Both the position numbers and the translations under genes were made by a program. Below, piece after piece: positions 1-7,902 of a stretch of DNA of 18,801 bases. How positions within the stretch are numbered: the stretch's first letter is position 1; each line of letters starts with the position of its first letter. Under the pieces are notes generated by a model. That model ran no database searches. It was not told the DNA's origin and saw nothing but the letters and a program-made list of their open reading frames with translations. Origin of the DNA: CAZNQW01 sp964575225 (GTDB lineage: Bacteria; Chloroflexota; Anaerolineae; JAAYZQ01); NCBI GenBank assembly GCA_964575225.1, contig CAZNQW010000049.1, positions 1-18,801 of the forward strand, in the 5' to 3' direction.

Positions 1-810
1 CTAGGGGCCAAAGCGCAAGAGGATCAACAAGCCGATCAGGGCCACGGCACCATATTCGATCAGCACGCGACGGTTGATGCGTCCCTGGAGTTGTTGGTTG
101 ACCACCCCCGTGGCCACATAGAACCCCAATAACAGGATCAACCCGCCGGTGACGCCCGAGATGCGCCAATAGTTCATGGCCCAGATGATTTCCCCGGTGC
201 ACAATCCCGCGATAGCGGCATAGAGGGCCGTGCGCCCAAACCCCCGTCCTGCGCCACGGAGCAGTTCCAGCGCCAACAGGGTGCCGACCAGGGACACGGC
301 CGTGGCCGAAACCAGGCTGCGAGATTTGGCCGAGTAGATGAGGACAAAGAGGATCAAGGCCACCAAGTAGGCCCAGGCGTTCAGGCCCAGACGAGCGGTC
401 AGATACTGGCTGTCGTGCCGATCGACGGTGTAATATTCGGCGCTTATGACCAGGATGAGAATCAGCCCGGTCACCACGAGCCCGCCTATCTGGTACAGCC
501 GGGTGGGCAATTGAGGCACCAGCACCGTTGCCAGCAGGACGGTCAATGCGGGCAGGGTCCAGGTGACAAAGCTGTAGCGGGTCTCGACAAATTGGATGGC
601 AGGGTGAGAGCGGACAATGGCGTCGGTGCCGGCGCAGGTGATGCCGACCAGCAGAATCGCCATTAGAGCGGTTTGGGTGAGGTTGATGCTCAGAGGGGAG
701 CCGAGTACGGTCAGGTTATAGGTCCTGGTCGGAATCTGAAGGAATGCGGCCAGAATCAGGCCCAATACGACGAGTGTGGCTACGACGCTGGCCCGTTCGC
801 GATAGAGCAT
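1..810 (-). CDS. Polytopic membrane protein of unknown function (DUF5656-like)
   Basis: About 269 residues, made almost entirely of hydrophobic segments (roughly seven or eight predicted membrane helices) with short polar loops and no catalytic motif that I recognise. It resembles the DUF5656-type membrane proteins annotated in Chloroflexota, but that assignment is from memory and is weak. Two ATGs compete. The first (816) directly abuts the AGGAG at 817-821, leaving no spacing. The second (810) sits 6 nt from it and is preferred. The stop codon is at 1-3, so the gene is complete. It is divergently transcribed from the radical-SAM gene and has its own promoter at 881-909. An integral membrane location is inferred; the function is unknown. 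Confidence 0.75.
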   Translation of the reverse strand: MLYRERASVVATLVVLGLILAAFLQIPTRTYNLTVLGSPLSINLTQTALMAILLVGITCAGTDAIVRSHPAIQFVETRYSFVTWTLPALTVLLATVLVPQLPTRLYQIGGLVVTGLILILVISAEYYTVDRHDSQYLTARLGLNAWAYLVALILFVLIYSAKSRSLVSATAVSLVGTLLALELLRGAGRGFGRTALYAAIAGLCTGEIIWAMNYWRISGVTGGLILLLGFYVATGVVNQQLQGRINRRVLIEYGAVALIGLLILLRFGP

Positions 811-880
811 ACCCATCTCCTAAAAGGATGGCGAGACCCGGGTTCTCGCCTGTCCCCAACCTGCATGGGGTGTGGGCTCC

Positions 881-909
881 ACTATACCATAGCCCGCCGG
901 TCGGTGCAA
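881..909 (-). promoter_or_regulatory. Promoter of the membrane protein gene
   Basis: On the minus strand TTGCAC (904-909) is separated by 17 bp from TATAGT (881-886), with a TGG just upstream of the -10 (extended -10). It predicts a start near 874 and a leader of about 65 nt. It is back-to-back with the plus-strand promoter at 949-977. Confidence 0.6.
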
Positions 910-948
910 ATTGTCCCATCTGTGTCCCCTCACAGGGCGGGTATAGAT

Positions 949-977
949 TTGACAAAAGAGAACATTTGTGCTATGTT
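949..977 (+). promoter_or_regulatory. Promoter of the radical-SAM gene
   Basis: Consensus TTGACA (949-954), 17-bp spacer, TATGTT (972-977), with TGC before the -10. The ribosome binding site AAGGAGG at 986-992 follows, so the leader would be only about 15-20 nt. Confidence 0.7.
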
Positions 978-1000
978 AGATCGGCAAGGAGGACGCGATC

Positions 1001-2134
1001 GTGGACCTGGAGAAAAAGATCCAAACCCTGGGCCAGTCGGCCCAATACGATCTGTGCAGTGCCTGTGGCGCTGCCGAGCGAAAGCGCGACGATCTGGGAC
1101 GTTGGATCTATCCCGCCGCCCTGCCCGATGGCAAGCGGGTGCGCGTCCTCAAAGTGCTGTTGACCAACATCTGCCACAAGAACTGTTACTATTGCAGCGT
1201 CCGCGCCGGGCAGGACGTGCCCCGCACTCGCTTTACTCCCGAAGAGCTGGCCCGCGCCTTTGACCGAATGCATCGCGCCGATCTGGTTGACGGCATTTTC
1301 CTCAGTTCGGGCATGTGCGATGGGGCCGAACCGACGATGGACCGGATGCTGGCCTGCATCGAGTTGATCCGCACCCAGTACCAGTTCACCGGCTATGTCC
1401 ATCTCAAGTTGTTGCCCGGTGTGTCGGAAGCGCACGTAGAGAGGGCCTTGCAGTTGGCCCACCGGGTGTCGATCAACCTGGAGGCCCCCAGCGCCGAACG
1501 GTTGGCCCAGATCGCGCCTCACAAAGATTTCTTTGACGAATTGGCCCGCCCTATGCAGGTCGCCAAGCGTTTGATCGACGCCAGCGGCGGTCGGCTGGCG
1601 CCAGCCGGGCAGACGACCCAGTTTGTGATCGGCGCGGCTGGCGAGCCCGATCGTGAGGTTCTGTCTACGACTTGGCGCCTCTATCAGGAGGTCGACCTGC
1701 GGCGGGCCTATTTCAGCGCCTTCCAGCCGGTGCCCGGCACGCCCCTGGATGGCCTCAACCCCACCCCTGCCTGGCGGGAGCACCGCCTGTATCAGGCCGA
1801 TTGGCTGCTGCGTTTCTACGGTTTTGGGTACGAGGATCTGGTGTTCGACGGGGAGGGAAATCTGCCACGGCAAGCCGATCCCAAGCTGCTCTTCGCCCGC
1901 AATCACCCCGAGCTGTATCCCATCGAGGTAAATCGCGCCCCGCGACAGGACCTTTTGCGTATTCCGGGCATGGGACCCCAGTCGGTGTCCCGCATCCTGA
2001 GTTGGCGGCGAGAGGGCAAGATCCAGGAGTTGGGCGATCTCAAAAAGGCAGGGGCGGTGGCCGATCGAGCCGCGCCCTTTGTGCTGCTCGATGGCAATCG
2101 CCCGCCCCACCAACTGCCGCTGTGGGATGCCTGA
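1001..2134 (+). CDS. Radical-SAM putative DNA modification/repair protein (TIGR03916-like)
   Basis: 377 residues from a GTG start, 8 nt after a strong AAGGAGG. The radical-SAM cluster motif is C58-x3-C62-x2-C65 in NICHKNCYYC. An N-terminal pair (C19, C22 in DLCSACG), the block PAGQTTQFVIGA, the block REHRLYQADWLLRFYGF, and a C-terminal helix-hairpin-helix (about residues 319-345, RIPGMGPQSVSRI) match what I recall of the family described as a putative DNA modification/repair radical-SAM protein. Family members are predicted to bind a 4Fe-4S cluster and S-adenosylmethionine; the HhH suggests DNA contact. In many genomes the gene sits next to a dedicated uracil-DNA-glycosylase-like partner (TIGR03915). 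No such gene follows here: the next 530 bp are non-coding. The substrate is unknown. Confidence 0.9.
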   Translation: MDLEKKIQTLGQSAQYDLCSACGAAERKRDDLGRWIYPAALPDGKRVRVLKVLLTNICHKNCYYCSVRAGQDVPRTRFTPEELARAFDRMHRADLVDGIFLSSGMCDGAEPTMDRMLACIELIRTQYQFTGYVHLKLLPGVSEAHVERALQLAHRVSINLEAPSAERLAQIAPHKDFFDELARPMQVAKRLIDASGGRLAPAGQTTQFVIGAAGEPDREVLSTTWRLYQEVDLRRAYFSAFQPVPGTPLDGLNPTPAWREHRLYQADWLLRFYGFGYEDLVFDGEGNLPRQADPKLLFARNHPELYPIEVNRAPRQDLLRIPGMGPQSVSRILSWRREGKIQELGDLKKAGAVADRAAPFVLLDGNRPPHQLPLWDA

Positions 2135-2392
2135 TCCGCGCCTCTGAGTACTCGGGCAATGGTTATGCGATTCCCGCGGCGGCAAGCGCCCTGACGAAGA
2201 AAGGCCACACGTAAAGGGCACTCAAGCCCAACACCCCATGCGCATCAACGGCTGCAGAGTGGGCCGACCCTACGGTGATCGACCGAGTCGTGTCGTCTCG
2301 TACGCAACTGGATTTCGACCGGGCAACGCATTCAATGCGGGGGGTCCGGGGCCGCCCGTCTGCGGGCGCGTCAGGGCCCCGGGCCGGGGGCT

Positions 2393-2414
2393 TGGGGGCT
2401 CGGCCGAGCCCCCA
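2393..2414. repeat. 22-bp perfect palindrome
   Basis: TGGGGGCTCGG followed directly by its reverse complement. With no loop it would form a cruciform or a protein-binding dyad rather than a simple hairpin. It is followed at 2462-2482 by CTGCAGG-loop-CCTGCAG. Confidence 0.6.
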
Positions 2415-2616
2415 CAGATTCTCTGCGTTGCATCAATGCATACATCTCGAGGGCTTTGGCTCTGCAGGCAGGTGCCCTGCAGACAGGGTATTTCGGTGGG
2501 CATCCAGAGCTTTGGGCCCCCTGCTTTTGTGTGAGGGTACTCGCGGCGGGCATGACGGAGGCTGGTGGCCTTTACCTTCCGTCTTGTCATCCTCAAGATG
2601 ATGCCTATGGACACTC

Positions 2617-2651
2617 AATCTCAGCACCCCCTCCTCGGGGGTGCTGAGATT
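2617..2651 (-). terminator. 15-bp hairpin at the end of pepF
   Basis: Perfect 15-bp stem with a 5-nt loop (arms 2617-2631 and 2637-2651), beginning 14 nt beyond the pepF stop. On the minus strand no T-run follows, so it may be a U-tract-less or bidirectional terminator, or an mRNA-protecting structure. Confidence 0.5.
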
Positions 2652-2665
2652 TCGAGCACCAGCCA

Positions 2666-4438
2666 TCAGGCCAGTCGTTCCAGTTCGTCGATCATGTCGG
2701 CGATGACGTCAAAGCCCCCCTGCCAAAAGGCCGCCGAAGTCATGTCGATGCCCGCTTCCTCCAGGATGGTCGCCGGGCTCTTGGAACCGCCGTGGGCCAG
2801 GATTCGTAGGTAGCGGGGCACAAAGCTCTCCCCCTCCTGTTTATATTGGCGGTACAGGGCGAGCACCAGCAGTTGGCCAAAGCTGTAGGCGTAGCAGTAA
2901 AAAGGCGTGCCATAGATGTGGGGGATCGAGATCCACTCCCAGCGGAATTCGTCGCCCAGCTCCAGGCTGTCGCCGAATTGCTCCTGCAAATTGGCCAAAT
3001 AGCGTTCGGCCAGGTAGTCGGTGGTCTGCCCCTCTTCGACCAGGGCGTGGGCCTCGCGTTCGAACAGGACAAAGTAGGCCTGACGCATGACTGTGGCATA
3101 GGTGTCATCCACCGAGCGGGCCAGAATGTCGCGGCGCACGGCGGGATCGGCCTCGTCGGCCAACAACCGCTCCATGAGCAGCATCTCGGAAAAGACCGAC
3201 GCCGTCTCGGCCAAGGGCAGCGAAGAGTGGAAGGTGAGGACCGAGTGCTCCTCGGCCATCAATGCGTGGATGGCATGGCCCAGCTCGTGGGCCAGTGTGG
3301 CTACGTCGTTGGCCTTGCCGTTAAAGTTGACCAACACCCAAGGCGCCACGCCCGGCAGGACCCCTGCGCAAAAGGCTCCCATGTCTTTGCGCGGGCGTAC
3401 CTCCGAGTCGAGGTGTTTCTCATCAAAGACGCGCCGAGCGTGATCGGCCAGGGCCGGCGTAAAGGTGTTCAGACTGTCCAGCACCATGCGAGCTGCTTCG
3501 TCAAAGGTGTAGGTCTTGTCGGAGGTGGTCAGCGGAGCATAGATGTCGTAGCGCCGCATCTTGTCCAACCCCAGCCACCCGGCTTTGAGCCGGAAATAGC
3601 GCTGGAACAGGCCGGCGTTCTTGCGACAGACCGACAGAAGGGTGTCGACCACCGGATCGGGGATGTCGTTGCCCAGGTTGCGCACCGAAATGGGCGAGGC
3701 GAACTTGCGCATCTCCAGGTTTTCGGTGGCCCAGTCGCGCACGATATGTTGGTAGATCTGTCCCAAGATGGTACTCTGCTCGCCAAAGACGCGGTACAAC
3801 TCCTGGTAGACGGCGGCCCGCACCTCAGGACGGGGGTCCCGAGCATAGATCATCAATTGCGAGCGAGCAAGCTCTTTGATTTCGCCGTCGACCTCGACCT
3901 TGAACATGAAGGCGTTGGTGATCATGTCGTACACGGTCTCGAGGGCATCGACGCCGTTGACGTCTTTGAAGTTGATCACCTTCTCTTCGGCCTCCGAGAG
4001 GGTGTAGGGTTTGAAACGGCGCAGCGATTCCAGATAGTAGGCGTGATCGCCGCTGGCAGCCAGGAGGCGCGCCGCCGGTTCATCGTCCAGGGTCTTCCAC
4101 CACAGGGTGAAAAAGAGGGTGCGGTTCTGGGCCTGGGTCAGGATCTTTTCCATCCGTCCCCGGAACACGAGGGCATCCTGGTGCTGCGTGTCTTCCGAGT
4201 ACCACAGCATGCCATAGGCGCCCAGCCGCGTGGCCATTTCGTAGGTCGACTCGACGAGTGCCATCAAGCCCTGAAAGTCCTGCTCCGAGATGTCGGGCGA
4301 GAGCTGGCTGCGCCGGTTCTCCAGTTCGGAGACGGCGGACTCTAGCCGGCCGAGGATGGCTTCCAACTCTGGTCCCTTGGGCGCCGGGAGGAGATCGGCC
4401 AAAGACCAGCGGCCCACTTCAAAGGTCTGTTCGCTCAT
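2666..4438 (-). CDS. pepF: Oligoendopeptidase F family zinc metallopeptidase (M3)
   Basis: 590 residues. The M3 zinc motif HELGH is at 384-388 (H384, H388 ligands, E385 catalytic), with the third ligand E411 in the downstream LAETASVFSE block. Length and motif spacing fit the PepF clade, which hydrolyses oligopeptides of about 6-20 residues in the cytosol. The open frame extends upstream to 4981, but that part overlaps the acetyltransferase gene. The ATG at 4438 is preceded by AAGGAG at 8-nt spacing and gives the normal N-terminus. It lies 100 bp downstream of the GNAT gene on the same strand, so it may be the last gene of that transcript. A 15-bp hairpin follows the stop. No signal peptide is visible. 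Confidence 0.95.
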   Translation of the reverse strand: MSEQTFEVGRWSLADLLPAPKGPELEAILGRLESAVSELENRRSQLSPDISEQDFQGLMALVESTYEMATRLGAYGMLWYSEDTQHQDALVFRGRMEKILTQAQNRTLFFTLWWKTLDDEPAARLLAASGDHAYYLESLRRFKPYTLSEAEEKVINFKDVNGVDALETVYDMITNAFMFKVEVDGEIKELARSQLMIYARDPRPEVRAAVYQELYRVFGEQSTILGQIYQHIVRDWATENLEMRKFASPISVRNLGNDIPDPVVDTLLSVCRKNAGLFQRYFRLKAGWLGLDKMRRYDIYAPLTTSDKTYTFDEAARMVLDSLNTFTPALADHARRVFDEKHLDSEVRPRKDMGAFCAGVLPGVAPWVLVNFNGKANDVATLAHELGHAIHALMAEEHSVLTFHSSLPLAETASVFSEMLLMERLLADEADPAVRRDILARSVDDTYATVMRQAYFVLFEREAHALVEEGQTTDYLAERYLANLQEQFGDSLELGDEFRWEWISIPHIYGTPFYCYAYSFGQLLVLALYRQYKQEGESFVPRYLRILAHGGSKSPATILEEAGIDMTSAAFWQGGFDVIADMIDELERLA

Positions 4439-4538
4439 ACGGTTATCTCCTTCGCTGTCGTTTGCGCCGGGTGGCGCGTATTGTGTCGGCCCGTCTAATG
4501 GGCCCGAACTGTGCAAAATTCGGTATCCCCTGTGCGCC

Positions 4539-5885
4539 TCAGCCGACCGACCACACTCTGGAGGCGCATTTTGGAAACAACGCTTCCAGCAGAGCTCGCG
4601 GCTCATCTCCGCTGGCCCAGCAATCGGCAAAGGAAGCGCGCAGCTCTTGCAGCGACCGGTAGCCAAACAGGATCTGCAGAAAGGTCTGGTCGGGAAATGC
4701 GGCGTTGCCCCAATCGTTGGACAGTGGTTGAACGGGTTCGATACGAGCCAGCCGGCCTTGCTCAAATGCCAGCAAAAGCCCGCTCCGATAGAAGCTGAGC
4801 TTGAGCTCTCCCGTGTGGCCCACCAGTGGCGATTCGGCCAGGCGGCGTTCCAGCGCCGGTGCGATGTGCTGCAAGAAGCCGACCAGATCCGGAACGCGCA
4901 GGTACCAGGCATAGGGCGGGCGCACCTCTGGCAGTCGAGCCTGCAACACCTCGTACGCCGGATGCTCAACTCCCAGGCCAAAGCTCAAACGTTCCATCTC
5001 CGGGTTGGGGTTCGTTGCAACCCCCTGGGCCGCCAACTCGTCACCCTGGGCCCAAAGGTAGCGTACGACCGAAGGGCTGACGGCCAACCAGGAGACGTCG
5101 GATCTCAGTTCGTAGCAATCCAACCAGAGACTGTTTCGTTCCAGATGGTTTGCGTGAGCCAAGAAGCCTACCGGTTCGCCCTGGGCCGTTTCGACGATGC
5201 CCAAGACGTGGCGCTCGACATTTAGGGTACTCATGCCACTCAGCTCGTAGCGCCAGAGTGCCTCATCGCGAGTGCAGGCAACGGGATAGCGCCGCGCCCC
5301 CTGTTCGTAGAGGTCGGCGATGAAGGCCAGATCCTGTTCGACGGCGGGCCGCACGCAGTAGGGCTCTTGCTCCCCCTCCTTTAGCTTGGGCAGATGCGGG
5401 CGGTAGCCGGTCCGGTTGCCGCCCAGGGTCATGGCCATTTCGTAGCCGAATTGGCGGTAGTACCAGGGGATGCCGGCGACGGCCTGCACCATCTGGCCCC
5501 GTTGAGCGCTCCACTCGTGGAGTACCTCGAACTGGGCGCGGACCAGGCCCCTGCGCCGATAGTCGGGATGAGTGGACACCAACTCGGGCTGACCGACGCC
5601 AAAGGGGATGCCTTCGTAGGTCCAGGTTTGAGAGATCAGGCACAAAGAAGATACGATGGCGCCGGTGCGCGTGTCCTCTACCAACGTAAAGTCGCCTGGG
5701 TCAAAGGTTGGGTGGGGGCGGGTCAGTAGATCGCGCGTCCAGGCGCCCACATATACGTCCGATCCTTGTGCGTCAGGTTGGTACTGGATCTCTGCCTGAA
5801 AATTGGCCAGCTTCTCGGCATCGTCGACGGTGGACCGGCGTAGGACGAGGCCGTCCCCTAGATCGCGGATGAGGTTTGGTTTCAT
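4539..5885 (-). CDS. GNAT N-acetyltransferase, Eis-like two-domain architecture
   Basis: 448 residues. The N-terminal GNAT domain contains the acetyl-CoA pyrophosphate loop YRRRGLVR (109-116) after a beta-strand ending in VSTHPDY, and the typical late-domain block WYYRQFGYEM (141-150). The long remainder includes a second GNAT-like section and a C-terminal stretch that looks like the sterol-carrier-like domain of Eis-type acetyltransferases. Eis-family enzymes acetylate amines, including aminoglycosides and lysines. The substrate here cannot be read from sequence, and resistance should not be assumed. The ATG at 5885 has GAGGA 7 nt upstream. It follows the kinase-fold gene by 33 bp, so co-transcription with the trio is likely. 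Confidence 0.85.
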   Translation of the reverse strand: MKPNLIRDLGDGLVLRRSTVDDAEKLANFQAEIQYQPDAQGSDVYVGAWTRDLLTRPHPTFDPGDFTLVEDTRTGAIVSSLCLISQTWTYEGIPFGVGQPELVSTHPDYRRRGLVRAQFEVLHEWSAQRGQMVQAVAGIPWYYRQFGYEMAMTLGGNRTGYRPHLPKLKEGEQEPYCVRPAVEQDLAFIADLYEQGARRYPVACTRDEALWRYELSGMSTLNVERHVLGIVETAQGEPVGFLAHANHLERNSLWLDCYELRSDVSWLAVSPSVVRYLWAQGDELAAQGVATNPNPEMERLSFGLGVEHPAYEVLQARLPEVRPPYAWYLRVPDLVGFLQHIAPALERRLAESPLVGHTGELKLSFYRSGLLLAFEQGRLARIEPVQPLSNDWGNAAFPDQTFLQILFGYRSLQELRASFADCWASGDEPRALLEALFPKCASRVWSVG

Positions 5886-5918
5886 AGAAGGATCCTCGTT
5901 GTGTAGTCTCGTTCGCCC

Positions 5919-6665
5919 TCACACCAACGGAAAGGGCACCGGATAACCGGGGCCTGGCTCAGGATAGCGCCCTGATTGGATCAACTGCCGCAGGCGCCGG
6001 CGAAAGGCCGCCACTTCGGCCTCGCTGAGCAACTGCGCCAGCGCCGGACCCACCGTGGAATCCTCCGACAGGCGCGCCTCCAGCGCCTGTAGATCGGCGA
6101 CGAGATCCGTGGGCAGAGGCTGCCCGATAAAGTCCCAGATCACGGTCCGCAGTTTGTACTCGGCATGAAAGGTGAGGGCGTTGTCGATGGCCCACAATTG
6201 ACCGTCCTGATCCACCAGGCAGTGCCCCGACTTGCGGTCCGCGTTGTTGGCGATGATGTCAAAGGCGGCCAACCGCTTGAGGTCGCCGGTGTAGACAGGC
6301 TCGGCCTGGATGGTGAAAAAGTGGGCGCCTTCTTGAGCATCGACAAACCACTGAACAGAACCCAGGCCATGCGGCCCCTCGCGCAGCACGGTCGGGGGGA
6401 CGAGATCCCAGCCCAGCGCCTGGCAGACCCAATAGGAGGCCGCCTCTCGCATGCCCAACGTGCCGTGGGGAAAATCCCACAGGGGGCGCTCGCCGCGTTG
6501 CGGCTTGTAGACGGCCAAGGTCGTCCGGTCGCCCTGGCGCACGGTGACCAGTAGCGTGGTGTTGGAACTCCAGGGGATCAAGCCCTCAACCTCGATCTCT
6601 CCGGTGGCAAGCAGTTGCAGGATCTCCTCGGTCGAAAGGGCGCAGGAGGTTCCTTCCCGGCTCAC
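5919..6665 (-). CDS. SCO1664-family kinase-fold protein (TIGR03843-like)
   Basis: 248 residues from a GTG whose bases overlap the DUF3090 stop as GTGA, the usual sign of translational coupling. The open frame runs further upstream, but that section lies inside DUF3090. Kinase-fold features are visible: GEIEVEG and SSNTTLLV (N-lobe), K54 in AVYKPQRGERPLWDFP as the nucleotide-binding lysine, E74 in the next helix, the catalytic-loop-like DIIANNADRK (N140-D143), and D161 in AIDNALTFH as the metal-binding aspartate. This fits the SCO1664 family, distantly related to PI3/4-kinase and HipA folds, described mainly in Actinobacteria and also found in Chloroflexota. The substrate is unknown. It is the third gene of the conserved trio. 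Confidence 0.88.
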   Translation of the reverse strand: MSREGTSCALSTEEILQLLATGEIEVEGLIPWSSNTTLLVTVRQGDRTTLAVYKPQRGERPLWDFPHGTLGMREAASYWVCQALGWDLVPPTVLREGPHGLGSVQWFVDAQEGAHFFTIQAEPVYTGDLKRLAAFDIIANNADRKSGHCLVDQDGQLWAIDNALTFHAEYKLRTVIWDFIGQPLPTDLVADLQALEARLSEDSTVGPALAQLLSEAEVAAFRRRLRQLIQSGRYPEPGPGYPVPFPLV

Positions 6666-7186
6666 GTGCGATGGCCGTTTTTGCGGGGGCAAAAGTGTCC
6701 CTCGGGATCGATGGGCTGGCCGCACATCGCGCAGATGGGCCGGCCTGCCCCCACCACTTGCTGGGCGTGAAGGGCCAGCGCTCGCATTTGCGCCTGCGAC
6801 GCCCAGAATCGGGCCACGGACGGTGTGGCGGGATCGTCTTCGGGCAAAAGCTCGTAAGCGATCACCACCAACCAGCCGCTGGCCGGGTCGTAGCCCAAGT
6901 TGAGCTGGGCCACGCGAAAGAGGGGCTCCAGCGGCCATTGAAGGTCCATGCCCGTCTCGAGGATTGGATCGGGATCGACCACGTTTTCGGCCTTGCCTTC
7001 GACCAACGAGAGGAGAAGCTGCTCGATGGACAGGGCCAGGGCGCTCACATGCTCCTTCTCACAGATCAGGGTCACGACCTCGGAGCCTTTTCGCCCCTGG
7101 AGGTAAAAGACACGGTTGCCGGGCTCTCCCACGGCATCGGCGGTAAGATAGTCTACCGGGTTGAGATCAAACACCTCATGGGGCAT
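6662..7186 (-). CDS. DUF3090 family protein (TIGR03847-like)
   Basis: 174 residues starting MPHEVFDLNPVDYL, the usual beginning of DUF3090. A longer open frame starts at 7222, but the ATG at 7186 has AGGAG about 10 nt upstream and agrees with the family. The body contains the conserved FYLQGRKGSEVVTLICEK block. The C-terminus carries a zinc-ribbon-like tail, ICAMCGQPIDPEGHFCPRKN, with paired Cys and a terminal Cys/His. The function is unknown. The gene overlaps the end of the phosphatase by 11 nt and the start of the kinase-fold gene by 4 nt, so the three are almost certainly co-translated. A physical complex is a reasonable but untested inference. Confidence 0.9.
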   Translation of the reverse strand: MPHEVFDLNPVDYLTADAVGEPGNRVFYLQGRKGSEVVTLICEKEHVSALALSIEQLLLSLVEGKAENVVDPDPILETGMDLQWPLEPLFRVAQLNLGYDPASGWLVVIAYELLPEDDPATPSVARFWASQAQMRALALHAQQVVGAGRPICAMCGQPIDPEGHFCPRKNGHRT

Positions 7187-7835
7187 GGTGGTCTTGCTCC
7201 TGGTTCCCCCTCGGCCAGTCATTCTCGAAGGAGGGCAAAGAATCGGCGTAATTGAGACAGACGAGGCGAGGCCCGAACCGGCTGAAGGAAAAGGCCGTGA
7301 TCGAGGCCGGGCTGATGGTCAGCCTCTGGAAATGGTCGAGCGACAGGCCCAGGTAGTAGGCCGCCGCCATTTTGATGGGATCCGAGTGGGAAACGGCAGC
7401 CACGATTTGGCCGGGGTGGGCGTCACGGATGGCATCCAGGACGGCGACGATGCGCGCCTGCACTTCCCGGATCGATTCGCCCTCGGGAAACCGGGCGCCG
7501 CCGGGGTAACTCTGAACCACCGGCCAGAGATCCTCCTTCTCCAGCTCTTCCAACGTGCGCCCCTCCCAGCGACCAAAACGGGTCTCTCCCAGATCGGGGC
7601 AGACCTCAATGTCCAGGCTGTGCGATGCTGCCAGGGGTTCGGCGGTCTCCAAGGCGCGTTCCAAGGGACTGCTGTAGATGGCTGCCAGCGGAAGGTCCGT
7701 CAACCTGCGGGCCAGCGCTTCCGCTTGGCCGCGGCCCTCTTCGTTCAGATGTGCGCCCGGCATCCAGCCGACAAGCTGCTTGCCGACCCAGTCGTTGGTT
7801 GCGTGGCGGATCAACAGTAAATTCATGACACTCAT
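7176..7835 (-). CDS. Histidine phosphatase superfamily protein (MSMEG_4193/TIGR03848-like)
   Basis: About 219 residues. The phosphohistidine motif is LLLIRHATND near the N-terminus (RHA in place of RHG). The SSPLERALETAEPLA block, the acid/base region GETRFGRWEG, and the second catalytic histidine in AVSHSDPIK are all present, so the active site looks intact. Gene order with DUF3090 and the SCO1664 kinase-fold gene points to the MSMEG_4193 subgroup rather than glycolytic phosphoglycerate mutase. The start is ambiguous: GTG 7838, ATG 7835 and ATG 7826 are in frame and none has a strong ribosome binding site. I chose 7835 because a GAGA lies 8 nt upstream. It is the first gene after the promoter at 7854-7882. 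Confidence 0.88.
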   Translation of the reverse strand: MSVMNLLLIRHATNDWVGKQLVGWMPGAHLNEEGRGQAEALARRLTDLPLAAIYSSPLERALETAEPLAASHSLDIEVCPDLGETRFGRWEGRTLEELEKEDLWPVVQSYPGGARFPEGESIREVQARIVAVLDAIRDAHPGQIVAAVSHSDPIKMAAAYYLGLSLDHFQRLTISPASITAFSFSRFGPRLVCLNYADSLPSFENDWPRGNQEQDHHAP

Positions 7836-7853
7836 CACGATATCTCGACTCTC

Positions 7854-7882
7854 ATTATACCATCAAGTCCATCATATGGGAA
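7854..7882 (-). promoter_or_regulatory. Promoter of the phosphatase/DUF3090/kinase-fold operon
   Basis: On the minus strand TTCCCA (7877-7882), 17-bp spacer, perfect TATAAT (7854-7859) preceded by TGG. The -35 is weak, compensated by the extended -10. The predicted start near 7847 leaves a leader of about 12-20 nt. Confidence 0.6.
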
Positions 7883-7902
7883 GGTCTCAGTGCTCGCCGA
7901 GA

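Larger units (their letters stand above)
2135..2665. other. Long non-coding, palindrome-rich intergenic region
   Basis: No ORF here looks like a protein: translations are Gly/Pro/Arg-rich and lack a credible ribosome binding site. The region instead holds several perfect inverted repeats: a 6-bp stem around 2354-2369, a 22-bp perfect palindrome at 2393-2414, a 7-bp stem at 2462-2482, and a 15-bp stem at 2617-2651. It lies between the 3' ends of two convergent genes. No promoter or RNA gene is recognised. Confidence 0.6.

Noticed and set aside
2238..2614. Apparent ORFs on both strands in the palindromic gap
   Set aside because: Gly/Pro/Arg-rich translations typical of random GC-rich DNA, with no ribosome binding site and no recognisable domain.
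4439..4981. N-terminal extension of the pepF open frame
   Set aside because: It overlaps the acetyltransferase gene in another frame, shows no family similarity, and the ATG at 4438 has a good ribosome binding site.
2846..5225. Long plus-strand open frames opposite pepF and the acetyltransferase gene
   Set aside because: Antisense shadows of well-supported genes; their composition mirrors the codon bias of the real strand and no domain is seen.
4539..5885. Aminoglycoside resistance gene (Eis)
   Set aside because: Architecture is Eis-like, but divergence and the housekeeping context do not support a resistance claim.
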